From positions 400,853-464,852 of the forward strand of contig JAAAXO010000142.1 of NCBI GenBank assembly GCA_011799875.1: DNA of 64,000 nucleotides. Reading direction: 5' to 3'. Source of the DNA: Thinopyrum elongatum. Taxonomy: Eukaryota; Streptophyta; Magnoliopsida; Poales; Poaceae. Under the pieces are notes generated by a model. That model was not told the DNA's origin and ran no database searches. It saw only the letters and a program-made list of their open reading frames with translations. The position numbers and the translations under genes were made by a program. Shown here in pieces: positions 37,987 through 48,210 of the stretch. How positions within the stretch are numbered: position 1 is the stretch's first letter; every line of letters starts with the position of its first letter.

Positions 37987-38369
37987 GGCTGGTGCAATAT
38001 CTCTTTTTCTGATAATTTAGATAATTCCAGAAATGATTAAATCTTTGAAAATTCATAACTTTTAAACCGTAGCTCGGATCAAAAAACTTAATGCATGAAA
38101 GTTGCTCAGTATGACGAGATGAATCTGATCGTGTCGTCTGTTTTCATGTCGGAACCCCCTACGTAGGAGAACTCGTAACTCCGAGCCCGATTCCAGTAGA
38201 TGAATAGTGCATATGAATCGGTAAATAAATCCCACGTTAATTCTAAAAATAGTAAATGACTTAGACATGTATTTAGGCAACCCTGCACTGCATCATAGCA
38301 TAGCATGCACTGTGTTGCATTTGTTTGCATTATGTTTACCTGTTTCTTCCCCCTCTTCTCTCTCGGTAG

Positions 38370-38471
38370 ACCCCGACGTCGACGTAGCTCCCGAGGCAGA
38401 CGCAGCTCCAGAGTACGACTACGTCCCCGACGACACCACTGACGACCTTGCCCTTGCCGCAGAGCAAACAG
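38370..38471 (+). other. Exon-like E1, copy B 5' LTR (intact frame)
   Basis: A strong pyrimidine tract (TTCTTCCCCCTCTTCTCTCT) ends in CGGTAG, and CAG|GCAAGC follows the segment. The 102 bases read as two bases, 33 codons and one base, with no stop. The product is very acidic, with motifs DVDVAPEADAAPEYDYVPDD and LALAAEQT. One base at the end joins E2's first two bases to make Asp. LTR-1 retains the same frame, phases and EYxYxPD core with four fewer codons. Confidence 0.55.
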
Positions 38472-38781
38472 GCAAGCACCCCCATTTTGAACATGCCTAT
38501 ATCGCCTATTCTCTTCTCTCTTATGCTTGCATTAGAATTGCTGCTGCTATTGTTATCCTATATCTGCTGCATAGCCTGTTTATTGTAACCTGCTTTGTTA
38601 CCTACCTGGTTATCCTAGACTGCTTAGTATAGGCTGGGTAGAGACTTATCAGAGACCCCAGTTGATCATGACTGCCCCGCTGGATATCAGAAGAACCGAT
38701 CAATGGGATTGAAGACCAGGCCCCGGCACCGCACATCACTTCCCCCTTAGTTGCCGGCACTACTAGGTTACTATCAAGTGC

Positions 38782-38983
38782 CGAGGGTGATACCTCGTCA
38801 GCACGTCTGATGATAACCTTGTAGGTTAGTTAATCGGTCGTGGTAAGCGAGGGTGATTCCTCCTACACCACCCTCGATAACGACGTCGTCGTGTAACTTC
38901 TCAAGTGTGGACCTCGAGGGTGATTCCTCCTTCGTTCACCTTGATAGTAACATCAGGTGGGACTCCATCGAGGGTGATTCCTC
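38782..38983 (+). repeat. Four GAGG/CCTC dyads, copy B 5' LTR
   Basis: CGAGGGTGATACCTCG at 38782-38797, then GAGGGTGATTCCTC-type dyads at 38848-38862, 38914-38928 and 38969-38983. If E1 and E2 are exons, the dyads lie in the intron and would be present only in unspliced, genome-length RNA. Confidence 0.6.
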
Positions 38984-39873
38984 AGGGTTCCCCCTTGGTG
39001 TTGGACACACGGTTACGATGGATACTGAGACTTGCACTGTACCATGTTATTAAAGACGGGTCGGCCCTGAGGGGTAACCGCGCGAGCTTAATTGCAAGTG
39101 ATGTGGAATAGGGTGTACCTGGAGGGTACCCGAGAGTTGAACACGAGGTGTGGCCAGGCATTCCTAGCCCTTGCCGCAAGTCCTTGAGATGGGGCGACAG
39201 GGTCACATCTTTCGTGAGTCTCTGCTCGTTACCGCACTGCCAACACACTAAACAGTTTGGATATTTGATCCGAGGGGCCTCTGGCCTGATAGCACTAACC
39301 ATCACGTGGGCATAGTATGGGCGTTCTGCGTCGTATACTTCAGCCGGAGCTTAATGGACGTCAGCGACTGAGCGGCGCGCGCTGAATTGGACTAGTTACG
39401 CAACCGCGCTTGTATTAAGGGGTTGCTAGGTCTGCTTTCAGCCGCCCACGCAACGTGCATGAGTTCCCGGGGCGAAGGCCCAAGACCCCCGGGTGCATAG
39501 GTTTAGTCCGGCGTGCTGACCTCTCTATTAAGTATTCGGTTGGGTTGCGGCGTGTTGCTTAGCCGAGGCCGGGCATGACCCAGTAAAGTGTGTCCGACCG
39601 GAGTTAAGCGAGCGTGGTGGGTAACTTGGTGCACCCTTGCAGGGAAGAAACTTCTATCGATAGCCTATCCTATGGTAATGGACACTCGAAGTTGTATCCC
39701 GATCGGTACAACTAGAACTTGAGATGAGAACTGGATAGTACGGCTCTGGGATTGCTTTCTCGCAGGGAGTCGAGAAAGGATCTCAGGCTGAGGTTGATAA
39801 GACTACTACTACTTTACTTTATGCTTTTCTGGACTCTTCTAATGCTGCAAGACTGCTGAAGATGTTGAAGATG

Positions 39874-39893
39874 CTAGTCTTCGATAGGACTAG
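39874..39893 (+). repeat. CTAGTC/GACTAG inverted repeat, copy B 5' LTR
   Basis: Six-base arms around TTCGATAG, conserved in LTR-1 and LTR-3. Confidence 0.4.
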
Positions 39894-40058
39894 GCTTTCC
39901 CCTCTATTCTGGCATTTCTGCAGCCCAGTCCACATATATAGCCTCCTTTTGACAATGTTGCATATGTAGTGTAGATCCTTGCTTGCTGAGTACTTCGGAT
40001 GAGTACTCACGTTTGCTTTGCTTTCTTTTTCCCCCCATATTCTTTATGATGCCACCAG

Positions 40059-40165
40059 ACTACGGAGCCCCTGAGCCAGATGCCTCCGTCGATGACCACT
40101 ACTTCTACCCGCCCGGCGAGTACTACTACTACTACTACGAGGAGCCGACTGACGACCAGGAGTAG
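40059..40165 (+). other. Exon-like E2 with stop, copy B 5' LTR (intact frame)
   Basis: A pyrimidine-rich tract and GCCACCAG precede it. The 107 bases complete E1's split codon and run 35 codons including the stop. Motifs are APEPDASVDD, then a tyrosine run EYYYYYYEEPTDDQE and TAG. The predicted tail is strongly acidic and aromatic. The stop and DDQE end are shared with LTR-1. The same stretch can also be read from an ATG at 39983 without splicing, so a spliced product is an inference. Confidence 0.55.
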
Positions 40166-40472
40166 GATCGGAGGGTCCAGGGCAGGAGGCCTACGCCTTT
40201 CGATCGTAGTATTTTATTTTACCCCGCCTTCTAAAGGCTTACCTCTCTCTCTGTAATATATGTGTACCCGGATATCTGATGCTTCCGCTGACGCTTGTAT
40301 GCCATCGAGCTATGTATTCGAGCCCTCGAGGCCCTGGCTTGTAATATAAAGCTAGTATGACTTTGTTTATGTTTTAGAGTTGTGTTGTGATATCTTCAAG
40401 TGAGTTCTTAGGCTTGATCATGTGCATTTGCATGTATGATTAGTGGACGATTAAGCCGGGGTCATCACAGGT

Positions 40473-40485
40473 TGGTATCAGAGCC
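40473..40485 (+). other. Primer-binding site, copy B
   Basis: TGGTATCAGAGCC, three bases after the 5' LTR, complementary to initiator tRNA-Met. Confidence 0.9.
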
Positions 40486-43400
40486 AACTGCCTGTAGGAA
40501 TCCCCCTTTCCAATTCCTTGGCCGAAGTTGAGTCTAGTGGTCCAAAACTGTTTTACTAACTTGGTTGTGTGGCTTACGGGCCCACGTCGCCAACTGGGTG
40601 GTATTAGGATCTTTTACTCCTTGATCTATACTCTGGGAACTCTGATCTCTCTTCTATTTCGGGTCAAATGATTTTGCTAACTCTGGCATTAGGATCTCGT
40701 AACCACTTCCTCCTGGAGAGCACCTTCACTACAGATGATCGTCTGCTTCATCAGAAGATTCTGAAGATACTCCTCGACGTTAACCGAGACCCTGTACCAC
40801 TGCTTCGCAGATCCTTACCACCGACACTCACTGTGAATATCTACACTTCTTTGCCATTTGTATCTTCATTCCCAGTTACTCCTCTATGTACGAGATACCC
40901 CGAAATACTCCTCATTAATCCGGGAATCCTTTGAGCCTACTGCCGCGCAGATTCTTTCGCAGTGCAGTTAATTGCTCACATTACCGGGGATCAGTTCATC
41001 CCCAGTGGTTGTTGAGTTCCTGAAATATTTCATAATGCTATCCGATCTTCCGAGAATCTCTTGCAGCCTACTGCTTTTGAGATTCTTCTTACCTATTTTC
41101 ATTATGGTTAATTCCATATGTTTAGTAATCTTTGTTGACATTCCTCGTCATTTGCCAATTTGAGTCCCTTGATTCAATCTGCTACGAATGCTTTCTATCA
41201 TCCGCCGATTCCTAGAATTCGTCCCTCCGGCTCAGTCACCATTCCGGACATGAGCTGGTCCTTCCCCGTAGCCATTGCCTTTGACACTGAAACATTCTCT
41301 ACTTCTTGCCGACTGTATATCCGCCCAGTTTGCATGGCACAAAGAGGTAGTGCATTACTTCTCCTTATTGACTTGGGACTGACTACCGACCAGCACATGT
41401 TCCATAACCATGGGTGGAGAACTCCGCAAGACGGAACGCTAAAATTTTCCATCTAGTTCTATTCAACCTACACGTCCTTTGATCAGAGCTTTTGCTTCTG
41501 ATCCCTCATTTCTGAACCATAACTCCTTTGTACTTAACCATCGGACTATTCCGATGTTTCTATAATCATATGCTATCACATCCTTCTTCTTCTAGTTGAG
41601 TACCGCTACTCATGCCAGACTCTATGACGTCTACTTGATCTTTAGTTGGATTATTATCCGACAATGTCCTTCATCTTCTATCTTTGAGAATTCTTCCCCT
41701 GTTACAATTGCCTTCGGCAATGCGGTGTCATGTAATTCTTTTTGTCCATATTCTATTATGAAATGTTGTTTGTTGCTTCTATAAGCGTGGGGTATAGATC
41801 CGTAAGATGCCCCTATGGGTTGAGTCTATGCCTTCGCTAGCTGTGAGAACCCACAAGGCTTCATGTGTCATACCTTCTGTTGTTCCACCAGTTAAACTTT
41901 CAAACTCTAAACATTCTTAACAGAGAGCAGTGAATGAGAAGTTGTTCATTGAAGAAGTGGGAGTCGACCTTGAACCTTTGTGTTCATGCCCATGGACCCG
42001 ATGTAGAACTTACCATGGAAGCTGCTCGCAAAAATAATTATTTCCTTGGTACAAGTTCAACTTGTATCTATGAATTGATCTTTTACAATTGTGGTTCCGA
42101 CCATATTTCCTCCTTGATTCCATTTCCCGGATAAGTTAAATACTTGTCCTCGGCAGATCATTTCACCCGTCTAACCTCTACTCCGACTTACCTTCCGGTA
42201 TTACCCCTAGTACTTGTTACTGGGAAGTTAATACCCCATCACATCATTCCTAGCCTGATCGGCTATATCATTATCGTATCGATTTTTAATTATGCTACCT
42301 GGTCCATATGTCCGGAGCAACTTCCGACGTTGAGCTAAGCTTGCGTCGATCTTCCTCATCTTATCATTTCACCTCGAACAACAAGCTTGATTTCGAGATT
42401 CTGTCGTGTCCGTGGTTCCAATAACCTTTTGCTTCGTCATTTCCTTGCTAGATGTCGTCACTGTTCGATGGCAATCGCCTCTCAATAAAATTTGTCGTGA
42501 TCACCGTCAATTTATTGACTTGTTCTAAGATATCAATCAAATTCATAGCTAGAAATACCATCCTTGTCCCTCGATGGTCTGCGTTATCACCGACAACATC
42601 TTTAACTTCCTACCAACATAGACTTGGTCGTGTTGGGTTATACTTTATGTTCCGTGAGATTCTTGGAAATGTTCCTTCGTACCTCTTGTAGTCTTCAGAT
42701 CCAACCCTTATTTAAAACACCATGTTACTGCTACCTCGAAGCATGATTGTGGTACTCCGAGTATCAACAAGAACATTGAAGGCACATTGCCAAATGCTTC
42801 TCGATCAATTATCCAAACACCGTCGTATGAGTAATATCATGATTCTTCCCTCGCCCCCTTTACCTAAATACTTTGAACTTGCTGTCCCATCATGTATATC
42901 ATGCTCCGCTTTTCCTTGGACAGGACATACTCCCAATTCTTGTGAGTAAACACATTTTCCTTTCCATTGTTTTGTTTAACCTTTCTTGTGATCTATGTGA
43001 TATAAGCAGAAATAATTCCCTGCTTATAAAACACTTCGATGGACCACCTTGTCAGTGAGACCCTGTTACTGTTGTTGATGACATTTTGGTTGCCCCTGAT
43101 GGATGTGAACTTTGCCTATTGGTCCGCCTCGTTTTAAACGAGCAGGAAAAAGGTTCTCTTCGTCCCTCGCCCTTGGTACCGATGCTTTTACCGACTTAAC
43201 TGACAGACTATTCTCTAACATACCCTGTTGTCGTGACCGGTAGGATGCCACCGATCTCCCTACTCTTGATCGACACCCTCCACAGTTCCACAGGATCGGA
43301 ACCAGACTCTTCTGTACATCCTTAATTCCGAAGCATCATATTGTCTTGTCATAGTTTGTTATCCCGAGACACCCCTCGAGAGATGATCTACTCCCAATAC

Positions 43401-43628
43401 CCTGAACCCCTGTTCACACCACGTTCAGGTATCGATCGAATGTCCTTTCGCTTGAAACTTCTTATCGTATTTTCATACTTTGCTCTCGATGTTTCTTAAG
43501 TTTCAACTCGAGAGATACTTCTGCCACATTCCATGAATTGTCCACTTGATAATCAACCCTATAAGACTCAGTTCTTCCGAAGTTACCTTTGTCTTCCCCA
43601 CTTAAATCTCGGGACGAGATTTCTTGTA

Positions 43629-43640
43629 GTGGAGGAGATT
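43629..43640 (+). other. Polypurine tract, copy B
   Basis: GTGGAGGAGATT abuts the 3' LTR start. Confidence 0.78.
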
Positions 43641-44177
43641 TGTAACATCCCCACTCTAACCCTGTCATCAAGCTAATTAATGTGCCTTGTCATCATATTT
43701 CACTATGTCCAAAATGCCACTTGTCCCAAATCCAACTTCAAATTTAGACTTGAAAATGCCAGTCAAATAATTATTTCCTCAGACAGCAAAATAAAAATGT
43801 TCAAAATGTTGCAAATAATTCCAAGGCCATTATAAAATCGAAACCAATATTTTTTGAATTCCCAAAGTGCCCCTAGATAATATTCAGTGGTCCAGCAACA
43901 AATATTTTAGCTCCCTTCATTTTCCAAAAATGCCTAACCTTCACCTTTTGGCCTTCAAAATAATTGTGGCAGTGCCATACACTGGAAAGCACATTTAGGA
44001 CCAAGTCACACATTTTTCTGAAAGGATTTGGTTGCCCCATTAATTCATTTCCCCTCTCTGATAATAACAAAAGGGGAAAAACAGAAAAGAAAAAAGGGAG
44101 AAGGAACTTACCTGGCAACTAGGCCGAACCGGCCCAGCCCACTCCTCCACCTACCTCCCCTCCGTGTCGTCGTCTCC

Positions 44178-44223
44178 ATGGACGACGCGATTCCACCAGC
44201 CGCAGTGCACCACCGCGACGAGC
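44178..44223 (+). other. Possible first exon, copy B 3' LTR
   Basis: Begins MDDAIPPAAVHHRDE and leaves one base before C|GTGAGT. Parallel to 36839-36884, and equally uncertain. Confidence 0.18.
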
Positions 44224-45277
44224 GTGAGTGGGGCGAGGGGATAAGCTTGCCCTCCCCCTGGTCACCTCTGCCCACTCCTCCCCTGCCATTTCCCTCTCCT
44301 CCCCTGCTCTCCCCTTTCTGCTCGCATCTCGGCCGACCGCCACAGCAAGTGCGCCACGGCCATAGATGCGGCCACTACCGTCGCCTCGCCACTCCGACGT
44401 GACCACGAGGACCGCTGCTGGCTGCTCCTTCCTCTCCACCAACCGCAGGAGCCGCCGAGCTCCACAATGCCCAGATCGAGCCGGCGTTCACCTCGGGACC
44501 CCGCAGCTCGCCGGCGACGGTCTGCTCCACTACTGCTACTAATCGGTCACCGAGCCTACGTGTGCTCCCAGGGTGAGCTGCTCGACCTTCCCCTCTGCTA
44601 TCGCTGTCCCTCTCGCCCTTTAGCCACCTCTGCCATTGAAGCCCGGAGCTCCCGCCGCCGCGAGTAGACGCCGTCGTAGCTAGGGTCACTTACGCGCGTG
44701 CCAGAGCCTCGCATCGGGTTCCTGGTACTTCCAGGAGTCGAACGCGCACACGCACACACCCCCTCAAGCCCCGCTGCCACGGATCCGATGATGGCCGAAT
44801 GCCTGCGCCGCCCTTGCTCGTCCCCGGTGACATTCCGGCCACTTCCGAGCCCGACCGGTGGCACTGCTTGACACGCGAGCTCAGTAGCTTTCGAACGCAA
44901 GTGGAATCACGCGAAACGTTGCACAACAGCCGATTTCCGGCAATGTCCAAGACGCGCCGCCGTGATTTTTGGTCGCCGGAGCATCGCCACCGGCGCCCCC
45001 GCTGACGTGGCTAGCCGGGGCCACCCCCAGGGTCACTGCCTGGTGGCCCCAGGGCCCAGCTGGCCCAGTTGACTTTAGTCAACTGCTGACTGGACCGGCC
45101 CCAGCAGCTGACATGCGGGACCCACGCGCATAATTACTTTTTATAATTAATTAAGTTAATCTAATAGATTAGTTAGACACTAACCAGTGGGTCCCTGTTA
45201 GCTAATTTTGAATTAGATTAGTTTAAACTCAGTTAGCTAGCCCACTTTCTATGACAGATGGGTCCCTCAGGTCAGGT

Positions 45278-45332
45278 TTGACCTGGACCAGCGGGTTTGA
45301 CTCGCTGACATCATAGTAACGTCAGGCTGACG
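45278..45332 (+). promoter_or_regulatory. Altered W-box/TGACG cluster, copy B 3' LTR
   Basis: TTGACC and TTGACT are kept. The palindromes have become TGACATCA and TAACGTCA, while a new TGACG lies at 45328-45332. Confidence 0.35.
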
Positions 45333-45709
45333 CAATATCTCTTTTTCTGATATTTTAAATAATTCCAGAAATGATTAAATCTTTGAAAATTCATAAGTTT
45401 TAAACCGTAGCTCGGATCAAAAAACTTAATACATGAAAGTTGCTCAGTACGACGAGACGAATCTGTTCGTGTCGTCTGTTTTCATGTCGGAACCCCCTAC
45501 GTAGGAGAACTCGTAACTCCGAGCCCGATTCTGGTAGATGAATAGTGCATATGAACTGATAAAAATATCCCACGTTAACCCTAAATACTACTAAAATGAC
45601 TTAGACATGTATTTAGGCAACCCTGCACTGCATCATAGCATAGCATGCACTGTGTTGCATTTGTTTGCATTATGTTTACCTGTTTCTTCCCCCTCTTCTC
45701 TCTCGATAG

Positions 45710-45811
45710 ACCCCGACATCGATGTAGCTCCCGAGGCAGACGCAGCTCCGGAATACGACTACGTCCCCGATGACACCACTGACGACCTTACCCTTGCCAC
45801 AGAGCAAACAG
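45710..45811 (+). other. Exon-like E1, copy B 3' LTR (intact frame)
   Basis: Borders CTCGATAG and CAG|GCAAGC, 102 bases, same phases as 38370-38471. EYDYVPDDTTDD is kept. Most base changes against the 5' LTR copy fall at third positions (for example GTC to ATC at a Val/Ile, GAC to GAT, CCA to CCG). This hints at coding constraint but rests on few sites. Confidence 0.5.
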
Positions 45812-46104
45812 GCAAGCACCCCCATTTTGAACATGCCTACATCGCCTATTCTCTTCTCTCTTATGCTTTGTTACCTACCTGGTTATCTGCTGCACAGCCT
45901 GTTTATTGTAACCTGCTTTGTTACCTACCTGGTTATCCTAGACTGCTTAGTATAGGCTGGGTAGAGACCTATCAGAGACCCCACTTGATCCCGAGTGCCC
46001 CGCTGGATATGAGAAGACCCGATCAACAGGATTGAAGACCAGGCCCCGGCACCGCACATCACTTCCCCCTTAGTTGCCGACACTACTGGGTTACTATCAA
46101 GTGC

Positions 46105-46306
46105 CGAGGGTGATACCTCGTCAGCACTTCTGATGATAACCTTGTAGGTTAGTTAATCGGTCGTGGTAAGCGAGGGTGATTCCCCCTACACCACCCCCGA
46201 TAACGACGTCGTCGTGCAACTTCTCAAGTGTGGACCTCGAGGGCGATTCCTCCTTCGTTCACCTTGACAGTAACATCAGGTGGGACTCCATCGAGGGTGA
46301 TTCCTC
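46105..46306 (+). repeat. Four GAGG/CCTC dyads, copy B 3' LTR
   Basis: CGAGGGTGATACCTCG at 46105-46120 through GAGGGTGATTCCTC at 46292-46306. The two middle copies are slightly altered (CCCC for CCTC, and GGGCGAT). Confidence 0.55.
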
Positions 46307-47380
46307 AGGGTTCCCCCTTGGTGTTGGACACACGGTTACGATTGATACTGAGACTTGCACTGTACCATGTTATTAAAGACGGGTCGGCCCTGAGGGGTAC
46401 CCGCGCGAGCTTAATTGCAAGTGATGTGGAATCGGGTGTACCTGCAGGGTACCCGAGAGTTGAACACGAGGTGTGGCCGGGCATTCCTAGCCCTTGCCGC
46501 AAGTCCTCGAGACAGGGCAACAGGGTCACATCTTTCGTGAGTCTCTGCTCGTTACCGCACTGCCAACACACTAAACGGTTTGGATATTTGATCCGAGGGG
46601 CCTCTGGCCCGATAGCACTAAACATCACGTGGGCATAGTATGGGCGTTCTGCGTCGTATACTTCAGCCGGAGCATAATGGACGTCAGCGACTGAGCGGCG
46701 CGCGCTGAATTGGACTGGTTACGCAACTGCGCTTGTATTAAGGTGTTGCTAGGTCTGCTTTCAGCCGCCCACGCAACTTGCAGGAGTTCCCGGGGCGAAG
46801 GCCCAAGACCCCCGGGTGCATAGGTTTAGTCCGGCGTGCTGACCTCTCTATTAAGTATTCGGTCGGGTTGCGGCGTGTTGCTTAGCCAAGGCCGGGCATG
46901 ACCCAGTAAAGTGTGTCCGGCCGGAGTTAAGCGAGCGTGGTGGGTAACTTGGTGCACCCTTGCAGGGAAGAAACTTCTATCGATAGCCTGTCCTACGGTA
47001 ATGGACACTCGAAGTTGTATCCCGATTGGTACAACTAGAACTTGAGATGAGAACTGGATAGTATGGCTCTGGGATTGCTTTCTCGCAGGGAGTCAAGAAA
47101 GGATCTCAGGCTGAGGTTGATAACACTACTACTACTTTACTTTATGCTTTTCTGCACTCTTCTAATGCTGCAAGACTCCTGAAGATGTTGAAGATGCTAG
47201 TCTTCGATAGGACTTGGCTTTCCCCTCTATTCTGGCATTTCTGCAGCCCAGTCCACATATACAGCCTCCTTTTGACAATGTTGCATATGTAGTGTAGATC
47301 CTTGCTTGCTAAGTACTTCGGATGAGTACTCACGTTTGCTTTGCTTTCTTTTTTCCCCATATTCTTTTTGATGGCACCAG

Positions 47381-47480
47381 ACGACAGAGCCCCTAAGCCA
47401 GATGCCTCTGTTGATGACCACTACTACTACCTGCCCGGCGAGTACTACTACTACGAGGAGCCGACTGCGACCAGGAGTAG
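47381..47480 (+). other. Exon-like E2, copy B 3' LTR (frameshifted)
   Basis: Starts after GGCACCAG with DDRAPKPDASVDDHYYY. One base is missing in ACTGCGACC, so the conserved TAG at 47478-47480 is out of frame. Shared with copy A's 3' LTR. Confidence 0.45.
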
Positions 47481-47786
47481 GATCGGAGGGTCTAGGGCAG
47501 GAGGCCTACGCATTTCGATCGTAGTATTTTATTTTACCCCGCCTTCTAAATGCTTATCTCTCTCTCTCTGTAATATATCTGTACCTAGATATCTGATGCT
47601 TCCGCTGACGCTTGTATGCCATCGAGCTATGTATTCGAGCCCTCGAGGCCCTGGCTTGTAATATAAATCTTGTATGACTTTATTTATGTTTTAGAGTTCT
47701 GTTGTGATATCTTCAAGTGAGTCCTCAGGCTTGATCGTGTGCATTTGCGTGTATGATTAGTGCACGATAAAGCCGGGGTCGTCACA

Positions 47787-48210
47787 TAGTTCAATTTCTT
47801 GTGTAAAATTATTTGAATTAGGCTATAGATCTAGTTCAACTCTAGTGTAAAATTATTTGAACTAGGCTATAGAGCTAGTTCAACCCTAGTGTAAAATTAT
47901 TTGTACTAGGCTATAGAGCTAGTTGAACTCTAGTGTAAAATTATTTGAACTAGCTTATAGAGCTAGTTCAACTCTAGTGTAAAATTATTTGTACTAGGCT
48001 ATAGAGCTAGTTCAACTCTAGTGTAAAATTATTTGAACTAGCTTGTAGAGCTAGTTCAACTATAGTGTAAAATTATTTGTACTGGGCTATAGAGCTAGTT
48101 CAACTCAAGTGTAAAATTATTTGTACTATTGTATAGAGCTAGTTAAACTCTAGAGTAAAATTATATGTACTAGATTATAGAACTAGTTCAATTCTTGTGT
48201 AAAATTATTT
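47787..48210. repeat. Satellite array between copy B and inverted fragment 1
   Basis: Clean array in which successive GAGCTAGTT cores start exactly 44 bases apart (47872, 47916, 47960). It starts with target duplication TAGTT. Confidence 0.95.

Larger units (their letters stand above)
36301..40469 (+). mobile_element. 5' LTR of copy B
   Basis: 4169 bases, TGTAACATCCCCAGAC to GTCATCACA. In order: AT-rich start, GC-rich zone with a possible first exon (36839-36884), W-box/TGACGTCA cluster (37940-37986), E1 (38370-38471), dyads (38782-38983), CTAGTC/GACTAG dyad (39874-39893), E2 with stop (40059-40165), and AATATAAA with T-rich sequence near 40341-40380 as a likely polyadenylation region. Confidence 0.9.
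40470..43640 (+). mobile_element. Non-coding interior of copy B
   Basis: 3171 bases from primer site to purine tract. The longest plus-strand frames are under 100 codons and none has a clear retroviral domain. The first 300 bases resemble the untranslated leader of Ty3/gypsy elements. Near the 3' end, TCTCGGGACGAGATTTCT and GTGGAGGAGATT parallel the end of the chromovirus pol at 60633-60665. This indicates derivation from, or mimicry of, a chromovirus parent. One short stretch (43062-43090) can be read as VTVVDDILV, faintly like a reverse transcriptase active site. Confidence 0.82.
36301..47786 (+). mobile_element. Complete LARD-like LTR retrotransposon, copy B
   Basis: The element is 11.49 kb: 5' LTR 36301-40469, primer-binding site 40473-40485, non-coding interior, purine tract 43629-43640, 3' LTR 43641-47786, with TAGTT at 36296-36300 and 47787-47791. 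This is the better reference for the family because exon-like frames broken in copy A are open here. The LTRs differ from each other at many positions, so the insertion is not recent. The same LTR-specific differences and insertion site occur in copy A, so A and B descend from one insertion or are the same locus. Confidence 0.92.
43641..47786 (+). mobile_element. 3' LTR of copy B
   Basis: 4146 bases, TGTAACATCCCCACTC to GTCGTCACA. It differs from the 5' LTR by many substitutions and by a replaced tract at about 45864-45937 where TGCTTTGTTACCTACC occurs twice, 50 bases apart. It carries a cluster with TGACATCA (45278-45332), E1 (45710-45811, intact), dyads (46105-46306) and E2 (47381-47480, frameshifted). 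Confidence 0.9.
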
